From Odoribacter sp. AF15-53 (lineage in GTDB: Bacteria > Bacteroidota > Bacteroidia > Bacteroidales > Marinifilaceae), in assembly GCF_003479425.1 (NCBI RefSeq), contig NZ_QUHC01000004.1, forward strand, positions 378,880-442,879: a DNA stretch of 64,000 nt, read 5' to 3'. Positions 16,575-25,048 of the stretch are shown here, one piece after another. The notes beneath the pieces were generated by a model. The model ran no database searches. It worked only from the letters and a program-made list of their open reading frames with translations, and was not told the origin of the DNA. Within the stretch, counting starts at the first letter, position 1; each line of letters begins with the position of its first letter. Made by a program: the position numbers and the translations under genes.

Positions 16575-17654
16575 ATGAACACGATAGGTAAATTGTACAC
16601 GTTGACCTCGTTCGGGGAATCGCACGGGGAGGCCCTTGGGGGAGTGATTGACGGGTGTCCCGCGGGGATTGCCTTGTCGTTGGATGAGATTCAGCGGGAA
16701 CTGGATCGGCGGAGACCGGGACAGTCGGAGGTTACAACAGCAAGGGCGGAAGAGGATCGCGTGGAAATTCTTTCCGGGGTATTCGAGGGAATTACCACGG
16801 GAATGCCCATAGGATTTATCATACGTAACAAGGATCAACGTAGTCGGGATTACCACGAGATGAAAGATTTGTTTCGTCCGTCCCATGCTGACTACACGAT
16901 GCAGGCAAAGTACGGGATCAGGGATTACCGGGGAGGCGGTCGCACGTCTGCTAGGGAACACGTGGCTCGTGTCGTGGGCGGGGCTGTTGCCCGTCAGGTG
17001 TTGAAGTTACGAGGAGTTTCCATTCACGGGTATACTTCCCAAGTGGGAAGCGTGGTGTTGGATAAGCGGTATGACGAACTGGATATGGAGGAGACGGAAC
17101 GGAATATCGTGCGTTGTCCGGATCAGGAGACTGCACGAGAGATGGAACGGCTTATCCGAGAGGTGCAAGTGGGGCGGGATAGTGTGGGTGGTGTCGTGAG
17201 TTGCGTGATCCGGGGAGTGCCGGTCGGGATCGGGGAACCCGTGTTTGATCGTTTTCAAGCCCGTTTGGGGTATTACATGATGGGAATCAACGCGGCGAAA
17301 GGCTTCGAATATGGCGAAGGTTTTCGGGCTGCCGGCATGAGAGGGAGCGAGCATAATGATGCGTTCGTGATGAAAAACGGACAGGTAAGCACGTTGACCA
17401 ATCACGCCGGGGGAATACTGGGAGGTATCACGAGCGGCGAGGATATTTATTTCCGGGTGGCTTTTAAACCCGTGGCCACGATCGGGCGGGAACAGGAAAC
17501 GGTGAACCTTTCGGGTGAAGAAGTTACTTTCACGGCAGGCGGCAGGCACGATCCATGCGTGGTTCCCCGTGCAGTACCGGTGGTGGAAGCAATGGCAGCT
17601 ATGTTGGTACTGGATATGATGTTGGAGGCGGGAAAAGCAACTTGTAACCTATAA
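16575..17654 (+). CDS. aroC: Chorismate synthase
   Basis: 359 aa. All three family signatures are visible: GESHGEALGGVIDGCPAGI near residue 15, the flavin-binding GGGRTSAREHVARV near residue 117, and RxSEHNDAF-like GMRGSEHNDAF plus the AxxxGGI loop near 260. The enzyme makes chorismate from EPSP with reduced FMN, the last shikimate step, and so feeds the pab genes of this window. The start is ATG 16575, eight bases after the mosaic repeat ends. Confidence 0.96.
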   Translation: MNTIGKLYTLTSFGESHGEALGGVIDGCPAGIALSLDEIQRELDRRRPGQSEVTTARAEEDRVEILSGVFEGITTGMPIGFIIRNKDQRSRDYHEMKDLFRPSHADYTMQAKYGIRDYRGGGRTSAREHVARVVGGAVARQVLKLRGVSIHGYTSQVGSVVLDKRYDELDMEETERNIVRCPDQETAREMERLIREVQVGRDSVGGVVSCVIRGVPVGIGEPVFDRFQARLGYYMMGINAAKGFEYGEGFRAAGMRGSEHNDAFVMKNGQVSTLTNHAGGILGGITSGEDIYFRVAFKPVATIGREQETVNLSGEEVTFTAGGRHDPCVVPRAVPVVEAMAAMLVLDMMLEAGKATCNL

Positions 17655-17700
17655 CTTGTAACTAGCGAAGATAATTCTTGCAATAATTTTTGAAAATAAG

Positions 17701-17732
17701 CTTGTTTAGGACAATATTCTTTATTAATTTTG
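17701..17732 (+). promoter_or_regulatory. Promoter of the 96-aa protein gene
   Basis: CTTG at 17701 and TAATTTTG at 17725-17732 with 20-bp spacing, 22 bp before the ATG at 17755. Confidence 0.55.
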
Positions 17733-17754
17733 TTCGAAATTAAATATCAAAGTT

Positions 17755-18045
17755 ATGGCAAGTATTAGAAGATTGAAGAAAGATGTTGACTACTTAACTT
17801 TCGCGGTGATTGCTGATTGCATGAATTATAATGCAAGCAGGGAGAAGAATGATCCGGAAGTTGTCAATATCGTGAAAACGATGGTTGAATATAGAAACTT
17901 GACTAGAAGTAAAGTTGCTTCTCGCAAGTCATTTAACGATAAAAAAGAAGTTAAAGCATACTATAAAGGAATTTCTATCGATTTATTGAAAACGGTAGAC
18001 GGAGAATTTACCCGTTTAAGTGATCTTGTAAAGAAGAATGCTTAA
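17755..18045 (+). CDS. Conserved small protein of unknown function
   Basis: 96 aa, basic and mostly helical, no signal peptide and no Cys-rich motif apart from a single CMNYNAS stretch. It is bracketed by its own promoter (17701-17732) and a strong terminator (18069-18098), so it is a monocistronic, probably well expressed gene. It looks like a protein conserved across Bacteroidales, but I cannot name a domain; a ribosome- or nucleoid-associated role would fit size and charge but is a guess. Confidence 0.75.
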   Translation: MASIRRLKKDVDYLTFAVIADCMNYNASREKNDPEVVNIVKTMVEYRNLTRSKVASRKSFNDKKEVKAYYKGISIDLLKTVDGEFTRLSDLVKKNA

Positions 18046-18068
18046 ATGATGATTGCCCCCAAGTGTTT

Positions 18069-18098
18069 GAGCTACCACGTCCTGTGGTAGCTCTTTTT
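18069..18098 (+). terminator. Strong intrinsic terminator
   Basis: Perfect 10-bp stem GAGCTACCAC / GTGGTAGCTC with a 5-nt loop and TTTTT. Confidence 0.9.
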
Positions 18099-18103
18099 AA
18101 TAT

Positions 18104-18814
18104 ATGAACGACGAGATTTTATTATCGGGAATCGGTAAAATTAAGGTGAGACGGGGAAAGAATATCCGTTTCCTCTCGGTGCGAATGGCACCGGGTAGAG
18201 GGGTGTGGGTAAATGTTCCTTACGGGGTGAGTGGCCGACAGGTGGAAGAGTTCGTGCATACTCAACGGGAGTGGATCGAGAAGAACTTGGAGAAAATCAA
18301 GGTTTACGAGAAAGACACGGGAGTGGGCTTGGGGATGGATTCGGAGGTAAAAACGAAATTCCACGTGTTGAAAGTGCTTGCTTGTGACGAGATGCGCCCG
18401 TTTTACAAGATCGAGGGGAAGGAGATTCGCTTGTATATACCGAGAAAGACTGATTACACGAAAATCGCCCCTTACGTGGAGAGTTTTCTGGTAGAGATTT
18501 ACCGGATGGAGAGTAAACGTTACCTACCGGGACGGGTTCGGGAGCTGGCCGAACGTTTCGGATTCCGTTATGGGGAATTATCTTTCCGCAACAATATCTC
18601 GAACTGGGGGAGTTGCTCGGCGGAGGATAATATCAGTTTGAACGTGAAGTTGATGAAATTGCCGGACGAGATCATCGATTATGTTATTTTGCACGAATTG
18701 TGCCATACGATTGAGAAGAACCATTCCAGTAGCTTCTGGGCGTTGATGAAGAAAGTGTGTCCGGAGTGTATGCAATTGCGTCGTAGGTTGCATCAATATA
18801 ATACAAGGATTTGA
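18104..18814 (+). CDS. YgjP-type M48 metallopeptidase
   Basis: 236 aa, cytoplasmic, of the YgjP/DUF45 (WLM-like) family. The zinc site is visible as HELCH near residue 200, with the downstream NHSSSFW that supplies the third ligand, and the preceding SNWGSCSAEDNISLN motif is diagnostic. Its physiological substrate is not known; several relatives act on DNA-protein crosslinks or are paired with type I restriction systems, but no such genes are adjacent. The start is ATG 18104, five bases after the preceding terminator. Confidence 0.87.
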   Translation: MNDEILLSGIGKIKVRRGKNIRFLSVRMAPGRGVWVNVPYGVSGRQVEEFVHTQREWIEKNLEKIKVYEKDTGVGLGMDSEVKTKFHVLKVLACDEMRPFYKIEGKEIRLYIPRKTDYTKIAPYVESFLVEIYRMESKRYLPGRVRELAERFGFRYGELSFRNNISNWGSCSAEDNISLNVKLMKLPDEIIDYVILHELCHTIEKNHSSSFWALMKKVCPECMQLRRRLHQYNTRI

Positions 18815-18902
18815 TAGTAACCTTTTCTTCCCGGGTGGCCAACCAGAACGAGAGGATGAACACGAGTCCCAGCATAAGTAACAGTGTTTCGACTTTTTTC
18901 AT
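18684..18902 (-). CDS. Possible small membrane protein, overlapping the peptidase 3' end
   Basis: 72 aa from ATG 18902. The first 22 residues (MKKVETLLLMLGLVFILSF) are a convincing membrane anchor with natural codon use in DNA that is otherwise intergenic (18815-18902). The rest runs antisense through the last 130 bp of the peptidase gene and does not look conserved. It may be the 5' remnant of a gene cut off by a rearrangement, or chance. No good promoter is seen. Confidence 0.25.
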   Translation of the reverse strand: MKKVETLLLMLGLVFILSFWLATREEKVTIKSLYYIDATYDAIAYTPDTLSSSTPRSYWNGSSQSYGTIRAK

Positions 18903-19005
18903 GGTGCAAGTATTTAGTTTGTTCCAGTGTTTCTTTTATGCGGGAATGGGATTAAATGTTACATTTTCGGATGGTTTTAACCATTGAAACAGGGAATGTG
19001 GGCAG

Positions 19006-19234
19006 GACAAAAGCGTTTTTGACGCTTTCGACCTAGTCCGTAAAGTCCATAAAGTCATGCCTTCGGCATCTAAAGTTTATAAAGTCTATGGAATTACTTG
19101 TTTTACGGGACTTTGTCCCGATCGGCAGCTAGACTGCCGCAATATGCGTCTGCAAGGTCCATTGACTTTACAAACTTTATAGACTTTATAAACTTTTGAC
19201 TCAAAGGGTCGAAAGCGTTTTTGACGCTTTTGCC
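19006..19234. repeat. Mosaic hairpin repeat, copy B (most complete)
   Basis: Ends in inverted copies of an AAAGCG-tttttga-CGCTTT foldback (about 19009 and 19211). Inside, in order: CCGTAAAGTCCATAAAGTC; hairpin ATGCC-ttc-GGCAT (19057-19069); AAAGTTTATAAAGTCTAT; hairpin CGGGAC-ttt-GTCCCG (19106-19120); hairpin CGGCAG-ctaga-CTGCCG (19123-19139); then the inverted array CTTTATAGACTTTATAAAC. It occupies most of the 18903-19305 gap. Confidence 0.7.
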
Positions 19235-19305
19235 TCGGGAATGTGGTGGAAATTGAAACGGGATTCGGCTTTATTCGTTATATTTGATCGTTATTTCTAA
19301 AAAGA

Positions 19306-19851
19306 ATGAAGATAATGGAAGGACAGTATTGTTATCAATATCCCCGTCCGGCGGTGACCACGGATTGCGTGATTTTCGGGTTTGACGGGAAGGCTTTACA
19401 AGTGTTACTTATCAAGCGGGGCGGGGAGCCCTACAAGGGAAGTTGGGCTTTTCCGGGTGGGTTCTTGAACATGGATGAAACCACGGACGAGGGGGTCGTG
19501 CGGGAACTGGAAGAAGAAACGGGGGTGAAGAACGTGTTCGTGGAGCAATTGCAGGCTTTCTCGGACGTGGATCGCGATCCGAGGGGGCGGACGATCACGG
19601 TTGCTTATTACGCTTTGGTGAACCCGGAGGGAATGAACGTGGCTGGATACGATGATGCGGCAGATGCCCGTTGGTTTTCTTTGCAGGAATTACCCCCGTT
19701 GGCTTTTGATCACGGGCATATCTTACGAGTTGCTTTGCATCGGTTGGCTTTGAAGGCCTACTTGCAATTGAACGGGATTGAACGGGTGGATGAGCGTTTT
19801 GCCGAGTTTGATTTGAAGCGGTTACAACAATTAATTCCGGATAAGATATGA
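19306..19851 (+). CDS. NUDIX hydrolase, NrtR/ADP-ribose pyrophosphatase-like
   Basis: 181 aa. The NUDIX box is complete: G-x5-E-x7-REL-x-EE-x-GV (FLNMDE...RELEEETGV) near residue 50-70. A C-terminal segment (about 140-181) has the Leu-rich winged-helix-like ending found in NrtR-related proteins but is short, so an enzyme is more likely than a repressor. It overlaps the macrodomain gene by 4 bp (ATGA), which points to ADP-ribose or a derivative as substrate. Start ATG 19306, alternative ATG 19315. Confidence 0.85.
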   Translation: MKIMEGQYCYQYPRPAVTTDCVIFGFDGKALQVLLIKRGGEPYKGSWAFPGGFLNMDETTDEGVVRELEEETGVKNVFVEQLQAFSDVDRDPRGRTITVAYYALVNPEGMNVAGYDDAADARWFSLQELPPLAFDHGHILRVALHRLALKAYLQLNGIERVDERFAEFDLKRLQQLIPDKI

Positions 19852-20363
19852 TGAATACGGATCGATTGGAAATTATTGAGGCGGATATAACCACGTTAGA
19901 CGTGGATGCTATTGTGAACGCGGCTAATAGTTCCCTCTTGGGTGGGGGTGGTGTTGATGGGGCGATTCACCGGGCCGCGGGGAAAGAGTTACTGGCGGAG
20001 TGTCGTACGTTGCATGGGTGCAAGACTGGGGATGCGAAGATCACGAAGGGATATAACCTGAAAGCCCGGCACGTGATTCACACGGTGGGACCGATTTATT
20101 CTGACGGACGACACGGAGAACCCGAATTATTGGCAGCTTGTTATCGGAACAGTCTTTTACTGGCGGAACGAAATGGTTTGAAAACGATAGCTTTCCCGTT
20201 AATCAGCACGGGAGTATACGGTTACCCGCTGGAAGAGGCAACACCGATTGCGTTGCGGGAGATCAGAACGTTTCTGGAGACACATCCGGATTTCGAACGA
20301 GTGATAGTCACCTGTTTTAGTCGCCGGGCTTATGATTTGTATATGAAATTGGTGCAGGAATAG
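19848..20363 (+). CDS. Macrodomain protein, O-acetyl-ADP-ribose deacetylase type (YmdB-like)
   Basis: 171 aa single macrodomain. Diagnostic parts: IVNAANSSLLGGGGVDGAIHRAAG near residues 23-46 (the ADP-ribose binding and catalytic loop) and STGVYGYPLEEA near 119-130. Such enzymes remove acetyl from O-acetyl-ADP-ribose or ADP-ribose from acidic residues. Translational coupling with the NUDIX gene suggests sequential handling: the macrodomain releases ADP-ribose and the NUDIX enzyme splits it to AMP and ribose phosphate. Confidence 0.92.
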   Translation: MMNTDRLEIIEADITTLDVDAIVNAANSSLLGGGGVDGAIHRAAGKELLAECRTLHGCKTGDAKITKGYNLKARHVIHTVGPIYSDGRHGEPELLAACYRNSLLLAERNGLKTIAFPLISTGVYGYPLEEATPIALREIRTFLETHPDFERVIVTCFSRRAYDLYMKLVQE

Positions 20364-20405
20364 CGTGTTGAAAGGTCTTGACCCGGCTAGTCAGAAGTTT
20401 ATAAA

Positions 20406-20437
20406 GTTGGGAAATTGATTTATTAACCGTAATTTTG
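20406..20437 (+). promoter_or_regulatory. Promoter of the mrp-type gene
   Basis: GTTG at 20406-20409 and TAATTTTG at 20430-20437, spacing 20 bp, 28 bp before the ATG. Confidence 0.5.
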
Positions 20438-20465
20438 CCGAAAGGATTTATTAAAAACAGATATT

Positions 20466-21545
20466 ATGCAAGAGATAGTAAAAGAGGTACGTGACGTTTT
20501 GTCGGAAGTTAAGTATCCCGGCACTTCGAAAAGTATCGTTGCGCTGGATATGGTGCAGAATATAAAGGCAGGGGATGGTAAGGTGGAATTTCGCTTGGTG
20601 TTCCAGAAAGCCAATGACCCGTTCGTGGGAGCGGTGAAAAAGAAATGTGAAGCACTGTTGAAAGAGAAATTAGGATATACGACCGTGGAGATCGAGACTG
20701 TCTTCGTGCACGATTTGGAAAAACCGCTGGCCTTGGAGAAAGTAAAGCATATTGTAGCCATTTCTTCCGGTAAAGGTGGTGTCGGTAAATCAACAGTAGC
20801 CTCAAACCTGGCAGTTGCTTTGGCTAAAGCGGGGTATAAAGTCGGGTTAGTGGATGCTGATATTTACGGGCCGTCAATCCCGAAGATGTTCGGGTGCGAG
20901 GATGCCAGTCCTTATATGGTGGAAGTGGGAGGCAAGGAATTGATCGAACCCGTCGTGAAATACGGGGTGAAACTGCTTTCTATCGGCTTTTTCGTTGATC
21001 CTGATTCTGCCACCGTGTGGAGAGGACCGATGGCTTCCAACGCTTTGAAACAGATGGTGGAAGGCGGTTTTTGGGATGAGCTCGATTTTATGTTGATTGA
21101 TTTACCCCCGGGGACGAGTGATATTCACCTGACGTTGGTTCAGACTGTGGCCTTGAGCGGGGCGATCGTGGTCAGCACGCCGCAACAAGTTGCCTTGGCC
21201 GATGCGGTGAAAGGAATTAATATGTTTGAATCTCCCGGAATTCAGGTTCCCGTGTTGGGGTTAGTGGAAAATATGGCTTGGTTTACCCCGGCTGAATTAC
21301 CGGATAACAAGTATTATATTTTCGGTAAAGAGGGGGCCAAGAAGCTCGCCGACGAGAAAGGATTACGCTTGTTGGGAGAGATTCCAATCGTGCAGAGTAT
21401 CATGGAGGGAGGAGAAAGTGGTAGTCCGGTGGCCTTGGATGAAGATAGTGTCATTGGTCAGGCATTCATGGAATTGGCCCGTAGTGTTGCGAAGGCCGTT
21501 GATGAGACGGGAGAGACCGCGAAACGGGTACGGGTAACGAGATAA
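20466..21545 (+). CDS. Mrp/NBP35-family iron-sulfur carrier ATPase
   Basis: 359 aa. Residues 1-85 are a MIP18 (DUF59) domain. The deviant Walker A SSGKGGVGKSTVA follows at about 98-110, with DADIYGPSIPKMFG and LIDLPPGTSDIHL switch motifs. The family assembles and transfers 4Fe-4S clusters. The usual CxxC near ENMs in the C-terminal half is missing here: the segment reads ENMAWFTPAELPDNKYY, a variant I associate with Bacteroidota. The gene is monocistronic with its own promoter and a terminator. Confidence 0.9.
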   Translation: MQEIVKEVRDVLSEVKYPGTSKSIVALDMVQNIKAGDGKVEFRLVFQKANDPFVGAVKKKCEALLKEKLGYTTVEIETVFVHDLEKPLALEKVKHIVAISSGKGGVGKSTVASNLAVALAKAGYKVGLVDADIYGPSIPKMFGCEDASPYMVEVGGKELIEPVVKYGVKLLSIGFFVDPDSATVWRGPMASNALKQMVEGGFWDELDFMLIDLPPGTSDIHLTLVQTVALSGAIVVSTPQQVALADAVKGINMFESPGIQVPVLGLVENMAWFTPAELPDNKYYIFGKEGAKKLADEKGLRLLGEIPIVQSIMEGGESGSPVALDEDSVIGQAFMELARSVAKAVDETGETAKRVRVTR

Positions 21546-21548
21546 AAG

Positions 21549-21580
21549 AGAGGGGGCTTTGATTAAGCCCTCTTCGTTTT
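21549..21580. terminator. Shared terminator between convergent genes
   Basis: AGAGGGGGCTT-tgatt-AAGCCCTCT with a two-base bulge, followed on the plus strand by TCGTTTTT. It overlaps the last codons of the MATE gene. Confidence 0.65.
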
Positions 21581-22909
21581 TAAGGCATGAATGGCAATTG
21601 CGCATAACGTGATAAATTCTGCCGCGGCAACGGCTACCCATATTCCCTTGACTCCTAGCCATACAGGTAGAAGGAGAAAGCATAATACGGGTAATATCAC
21701 CCCTCGTAATATCGTAAACATGGTTGCTAATTCCGATTTTTCAATGCTCATGTAGTAACCGATCGCGATGATATTGATCCCGAAGAATAGGTAACATATC
21801 GCGAAAAAGGATATACCGGACGTGGCGATACGCCAAGCTTCGTTCGCCCGATCGGCAATAAATAATGACACGATTTGTTCCCGGAAAAGGACGGTTATAA
21901 ATAGAAAAAATAGTCCGGTTCCGATCGTTGACAGAAGAGCTAGCCGGAGGGCGTGTCTGGAACGATCGGGAGCGTTACATCCGTGATTGAAACTGATAAT
22001 GGGTTGTGCTGATTGGATAATGGCATTGAATACCATAAAAATGATCGGGAAGAAATAGCATACGATGCTGAATGCCGCTATTCCGTCCGAACCTAGGTAA
22101 CGGACAAAAACGTAGTTCCCTGTCAGCATCATCACCCCGATGGCGGCTTCACCTAGAAAGGCAGAGAATCCCAGACGGATGATATGTCTTGTGTTACGGG
22201 CCGTGAGTAACAGGCTTTTCCAGCTAAGTTTTAATTTTATGATTCGTACGCGGGGAGAATAACGTAACAGATAGATGACCAGTAGTGTACATCCCACGAT
22301 TTCGCCAATACCGGTTGCCACGGCAGCACCAGTCAATCCCCATTTGAACACGAATATGAAGAGGTAATCGAGCACGATGTTGATGATCGTGGAGATGGTC
22401 ATGCTCCACATGGCTATTTTAGGGCCGTCGATACGGGTGAAAAAAGTAAGCACGCAAAGTAAGGTTTGGAACGTGGCAAAAGCTGCGTATGCGAAAAGAT
22501 ATTCCCGGGCAAAGCTGATAATATCGGCAGGAGCCCCGAGCATTCGAGCTATTGATGTCGGGAAGATCATCACGATGCCGGATACAATGGCCATGATTAA
22601 AAAGGAAATTAACGCGGCCTGGGTCACGTTAATGTTGGCCACTCGTTCTTTACCCCTGGCGAGGTTAATGGAGGCGACAATGGCTCCTCCCATGCCGAAC
22701 ATTAATCCTATTCCGGCGGCGAACACGAACAACGGACCGGCAATATTAACCGCAGCCAGAGCATCACTGCCAATCCCACGACCGACGAAAACCCCGTCGG
22801 TGATCACGAATAAGGCCGAGAAAACCATTCCCAGCAAGGTCGGGAACAGTTGTTTACAAAATAATTGCCCGACTTTCATTGAACCAAAATCTATTTTATC
22901 CCGTTGCAT
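21563..22909 (-). CDS. MATE family efflux transporter
   Basis: 448 aa with 12 predicted membrane segments in two MatE repeats; the N-terminal segment VGQLFCKQLFPTLLGMVFSALF and the loop DGVFVGRGIGSDALAAVNIAGP are typical. Such pumps exchange sodium or protons for cationic drugs or metabolites; the substrate cannot be read from sequence. Convergent with the mrp-type gene and divergent from the HPP-like gene. Confidence 0.9.
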   Translation of the reverse strand: MQRDKIDFGSMKVGQLFCKQLFPTLLGMVFSALFVITDGVFVGRGIGSDALAAVNIAGPLFVFAAGIGLMFGMGGAIVASINLARGKERVANINVTQAALISFLIMAIVSGIVMIFPTSIARMLGAPADIISFAREYLFAYAAFATFQTLLCVLTFFTRIDGPKIAMWSMTISTIINIVLDYLFIFVFKWGLTGAAVATGIGEIVGCTLLVIYLLRYSPRVRIIKLKLSWKSLLLTARNTRHIIRLGFSAFLGEAAIGVMMLTGNYVFVRYLGSDGIAAFSIVCYFFPIIFMVFNAIIQSAQPIISFNHGCNAPDRSRHALRLALLSTIGTGLFFLFITVLFREQIVSLFIADRANEAWRIATSGISFFAICYLFFGINIIAIGYYMSIEKSELATMFTILRGVILPVLCFLLLPVWLGVKGIWVAVAAAEFITLCAIAIHALKTKRA

Positions 22910-23031
22910 ATATATGATTTTTTTACCACGCGAAGGTAGGTCGAATAAGATGGAGAAAAATTACCATAGGATAATTATGGATTATTTTGCTTATTTTTGT
23001 CGGGAAATAATGAATAAAGGGAGATCTTCGA

Positions 23032-24054
23032 ATGTTTAGAAGTGCTAATGGAAGACAGATGTTCGGTGACATGATACAACGTAAACGGTATTGTTACGCT
23101 TTATTGATGATATTACTCATGGTCGGTGTTGCCGGATATTTTGGGGAAAGGGAGATTATTTTCCCGGAAATGGCAGCCTTGACAGTTGGGATGTGGATCG
23201 TGGATAAAAGAGTGTGGCAGGTTAGTAGAATGCGTATGGTTATCCTGATGACCGTGGGGGCGTTTGTCGGTGTATGTATCGTGCGTTATTCGCCTTTTCC
23301 CTTGCTTGTTAACTTGTCGATGGCTTTCGCTTTTGCTGCAGTTTGCCTCACGTTGTTTCGGGCCACGTTGATCCCACAGATTTCTGCTTGCATGTTACCC
23401 GTGTTACTTGGTACGGAAAGTTGGGTTTACCCGATAGCCGTGGTGGTGATGTCCCTGATCATTGTCGGGGGACAATGGGGTATGGAAAGGCAGGGACTCC
23501 GGGAGAAGATCACGTACACGCCCGTGACGGGAAATCGGATAGATATGTTTTATCGGTGGTTGTTTTTGTGGGTAACCATGCTGGCGATAGCTTCGTTAGC
23601 GATATACACGAGGAATATTTATTTTATTCTCCCGCCATTGATCGTGACTTACGTGGAGTTTGCCAATTCGAAGGCCGGATTCCGTAATCGTCCCGTGCAG
23701 GTGTTGTTGGTATTGTTCACGGCAGCTGTGTTGGGTGTGTTTTTCGAGGTCATGGGACATTATTATTTGCATTTGCCGGAATGGGTGATCGTTTTTCCGA
23801 TCTTTATCTGCCTGTTCTCGTTATTTGAATTTCTAGGAAAGTTTTTCGCCCCGGCCGGGGCTGTTGCCTTGATCCCGATGATTGTTCCCGAAGAAGGAGT
23901 GTTATGGTTACCTTTACAGGTTCTCGTGGGAGCTACTTTGTTTATCTGCCTGGCGATGATTTGTTTTCAAAGATGTTTGAGTTGGCCTAGGGCGCAGTTG
24001 ATCGTCTGTCTTGTACCTCCGTTTATCCGGGATTTGAGAAAAAGAAGACAGTAA
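23032..24054 (+). CDS. Integral membrane protein, HPP-like
   Basis: 340 aa with about ten hydrophobic segments. Two similar halves are visible, each with a segment that resembles HPP proteins (SACMLPVLLGTESWVYPIAV at about 118-137 and APAGAVALIPMIVPEEGVLW at about 279-298). HPP proteins in cyanobacteria and plants transport nitrite; here the function is unknown. A second start (Met at residue 10) is possible. A mosaic repeat follows directly after the stop. Confidence 0.6.
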   Translation: MFRSANGRQMFGDMIQRKRYCYALLMILLMVGVAGYFGEREIIFPEMAALTVGMWIVDKRVWQVSRMRMVILMTVGAFVGVCIVRYSPFPLLVNLSMAFAFAAVCLTLFRATLIPQISACMLPVLLGTESWVYPIAVVVMSLIIVGGQWGMERQGLREKITYTPVTGNRIDMFYRWLFLWVTMLAIASLAIYTRNIYFILPPLIVTYVEFANSKAGFRNRPVQVLLVLFTAAVLGVFFEVMGHYYLHLPEWVIVFPIFICLFSLFEFLGKFFAPAGAVALIPMIVPEEGVLWLPLQVLVGATLFICLAMICFQRCLSWPRAQLIVCLVPPFIRDLRKRRQ

Positions 24055-24222
24055 GTTTATAAAGTTTATAAAGTCTATAAAGTTTATAAAGTTCATAAAG
24101 TCATAGACCCTGCGGGCGCTTTATTTACGGCAGCTTGAGTTGCCGATAAACACAGTCCGAAGGACTCCCGTAACTTTATGAACTTTAAGAACCGGAGGTT
24201 CAACTTTATAGACTTTATGGAC
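24054..24222. repeat. Mosaic hairpin repeat, copy C
   Basis: Begins with six tandem 9-mers of the form AAAGTYYAT. Then hairpins CCC-TGC-GGG, CGGCA-...-TGCCG, AGTCC-GAA-GGACT and AACC-GGA-GGTT, and an inverted array AACTTTATAGACTTTATGGAC. Same logic as copies A and B. Confidence 0.7.
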
Positions 24223-24223
24223 T

Positions 24224-24253
24224 AAAAAAAGGGCTTTTTAAAGCCCTTTTTTT
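24224..24253. terminator. Bidirectional terminator at the tpiA stop
   Basis: AAAAAAAGGGCTTT-tt-AAAGCCCTTTTTTT is a perfect inverted repeat with A and T tails, working on both strands. It overlaps the stop codon of tpiA. Confidence 0.85.
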
Positions 24254-25022
24254 AATGTCTTGCTCTTGCCTTGATGATCTCGAAGAAATCGGCGGCTTTC
24301 AGTGAAGCTCCTCCGATTAATCCCCCGTCAACGTCAGGATTGGAGAAGATCGCATCGGCATTTCCCGGGTTACAGCTCCCCCCGTAAAGAATAGAGGTTT
24401 CGTCTGCAACAGCCTGACCGTATTTCTCGGCAACGACTGAACGGATGAACGCATGCATTTCTTGTGCCTGCTCGGGAGTGGCCGTTTTACCAGTACCAAT
24501 AGCCCAAACGGGTTCGTAGGCAATCACGATGTGAGAGAATTGTTCCGGGGTAAGATTGAAAAGCCCCTCGGTCAATTGTTGTTTCACGACCTCGAAGTGT
24601 TTTCCGGCTTCTCTTTCTTCCAGTACTTCACCCACGCAGAAGATAATTTCCAGTTTGCTGTCTAAAGCTTGTGCCACTTTCTTCACGAGAATAGGGCTTG
24701 TCTCGCCGTAGTAACTTCTCCTCTCGGAATGTCCCAGGATAACGCATTTCGCACCCGTGGAAGCGATCATGTCGGCTGATACTTCCCCCGTGTATGCCCC
24801 GGATTTTTCGGTTGCGCAGTTTTGTGCAGAAACCATGATCGAAGCTTCCGTGATGTTGTGAGCCACTTTAGCCAAATGGATAAAGGGAGTACCGAGAACG
24901 ACACCAACACCTTCTCCACCTTCTTTATATCTCACGTAGTCATTCACTTCTCTTGCCAGTTCAACTCCTTCAGCGAAGGTTTTGTTCATTTTCCAGTTAC
25001 CTGCTACAATCTTTTTTCTCAT
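24252..25022 (-). CDS. tpiA: Triosephosphate isomerase
   Basis: 256 aa. It has the NWKMNK start (Asn and Lys11-13 of the active site), the catalytic His in GHSERR near residue 98, the catalytic Glu in [12 protein letters not shown] near 171, and the phosphate loop YGGSCNPGN. It interconverts dihydroxyacetone phosphate and glyceraldehyde 3-phosphate in glycolysis. It is the last gene of a minus-strand operon after the DUF1599 and DoxX-like genes (26 bp gap). Confidence 0.97.
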   Translation of the reverse strand: MRKKIVAGNWKMNKTFAEGVELAREVNDYVRYKEGGEGVGVVLGTPFIHLAKVAHNITEASIMVSAQNCATEKSGAYTGEVSADMIASTGAKCVILGHSERRSYYGETSPILVKKVAQALDSKLEIIFCVGEVLEEREAGKHFEVVKQQLTEGLFNLTPEQFSHIVIAYEPVWAIGTGKTATPEQAQEMHAFIRSVVAEKYGQAVADETSILYGGSCNPGNADAIFSNPDVDGGLIGGASLKAADFFEIIKARARH

Positions 25023-25048
25023 ATCTTTATGTTTTGAATTATGTATGC

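Noticed and set aside
22377..23039. 220-aa plus-strand ORF over the MATE gene
   Set aside because: Shadow of the MATE frame; no domain, no promoter, and the Ile/Met-rich translation reflects the opposite strand.
24054..24222. CRISPR array from the regular 9-bp repeats
   Set aside because: The units are contiguous without unique spacers, only 9 bp long, and no cas gene is near.
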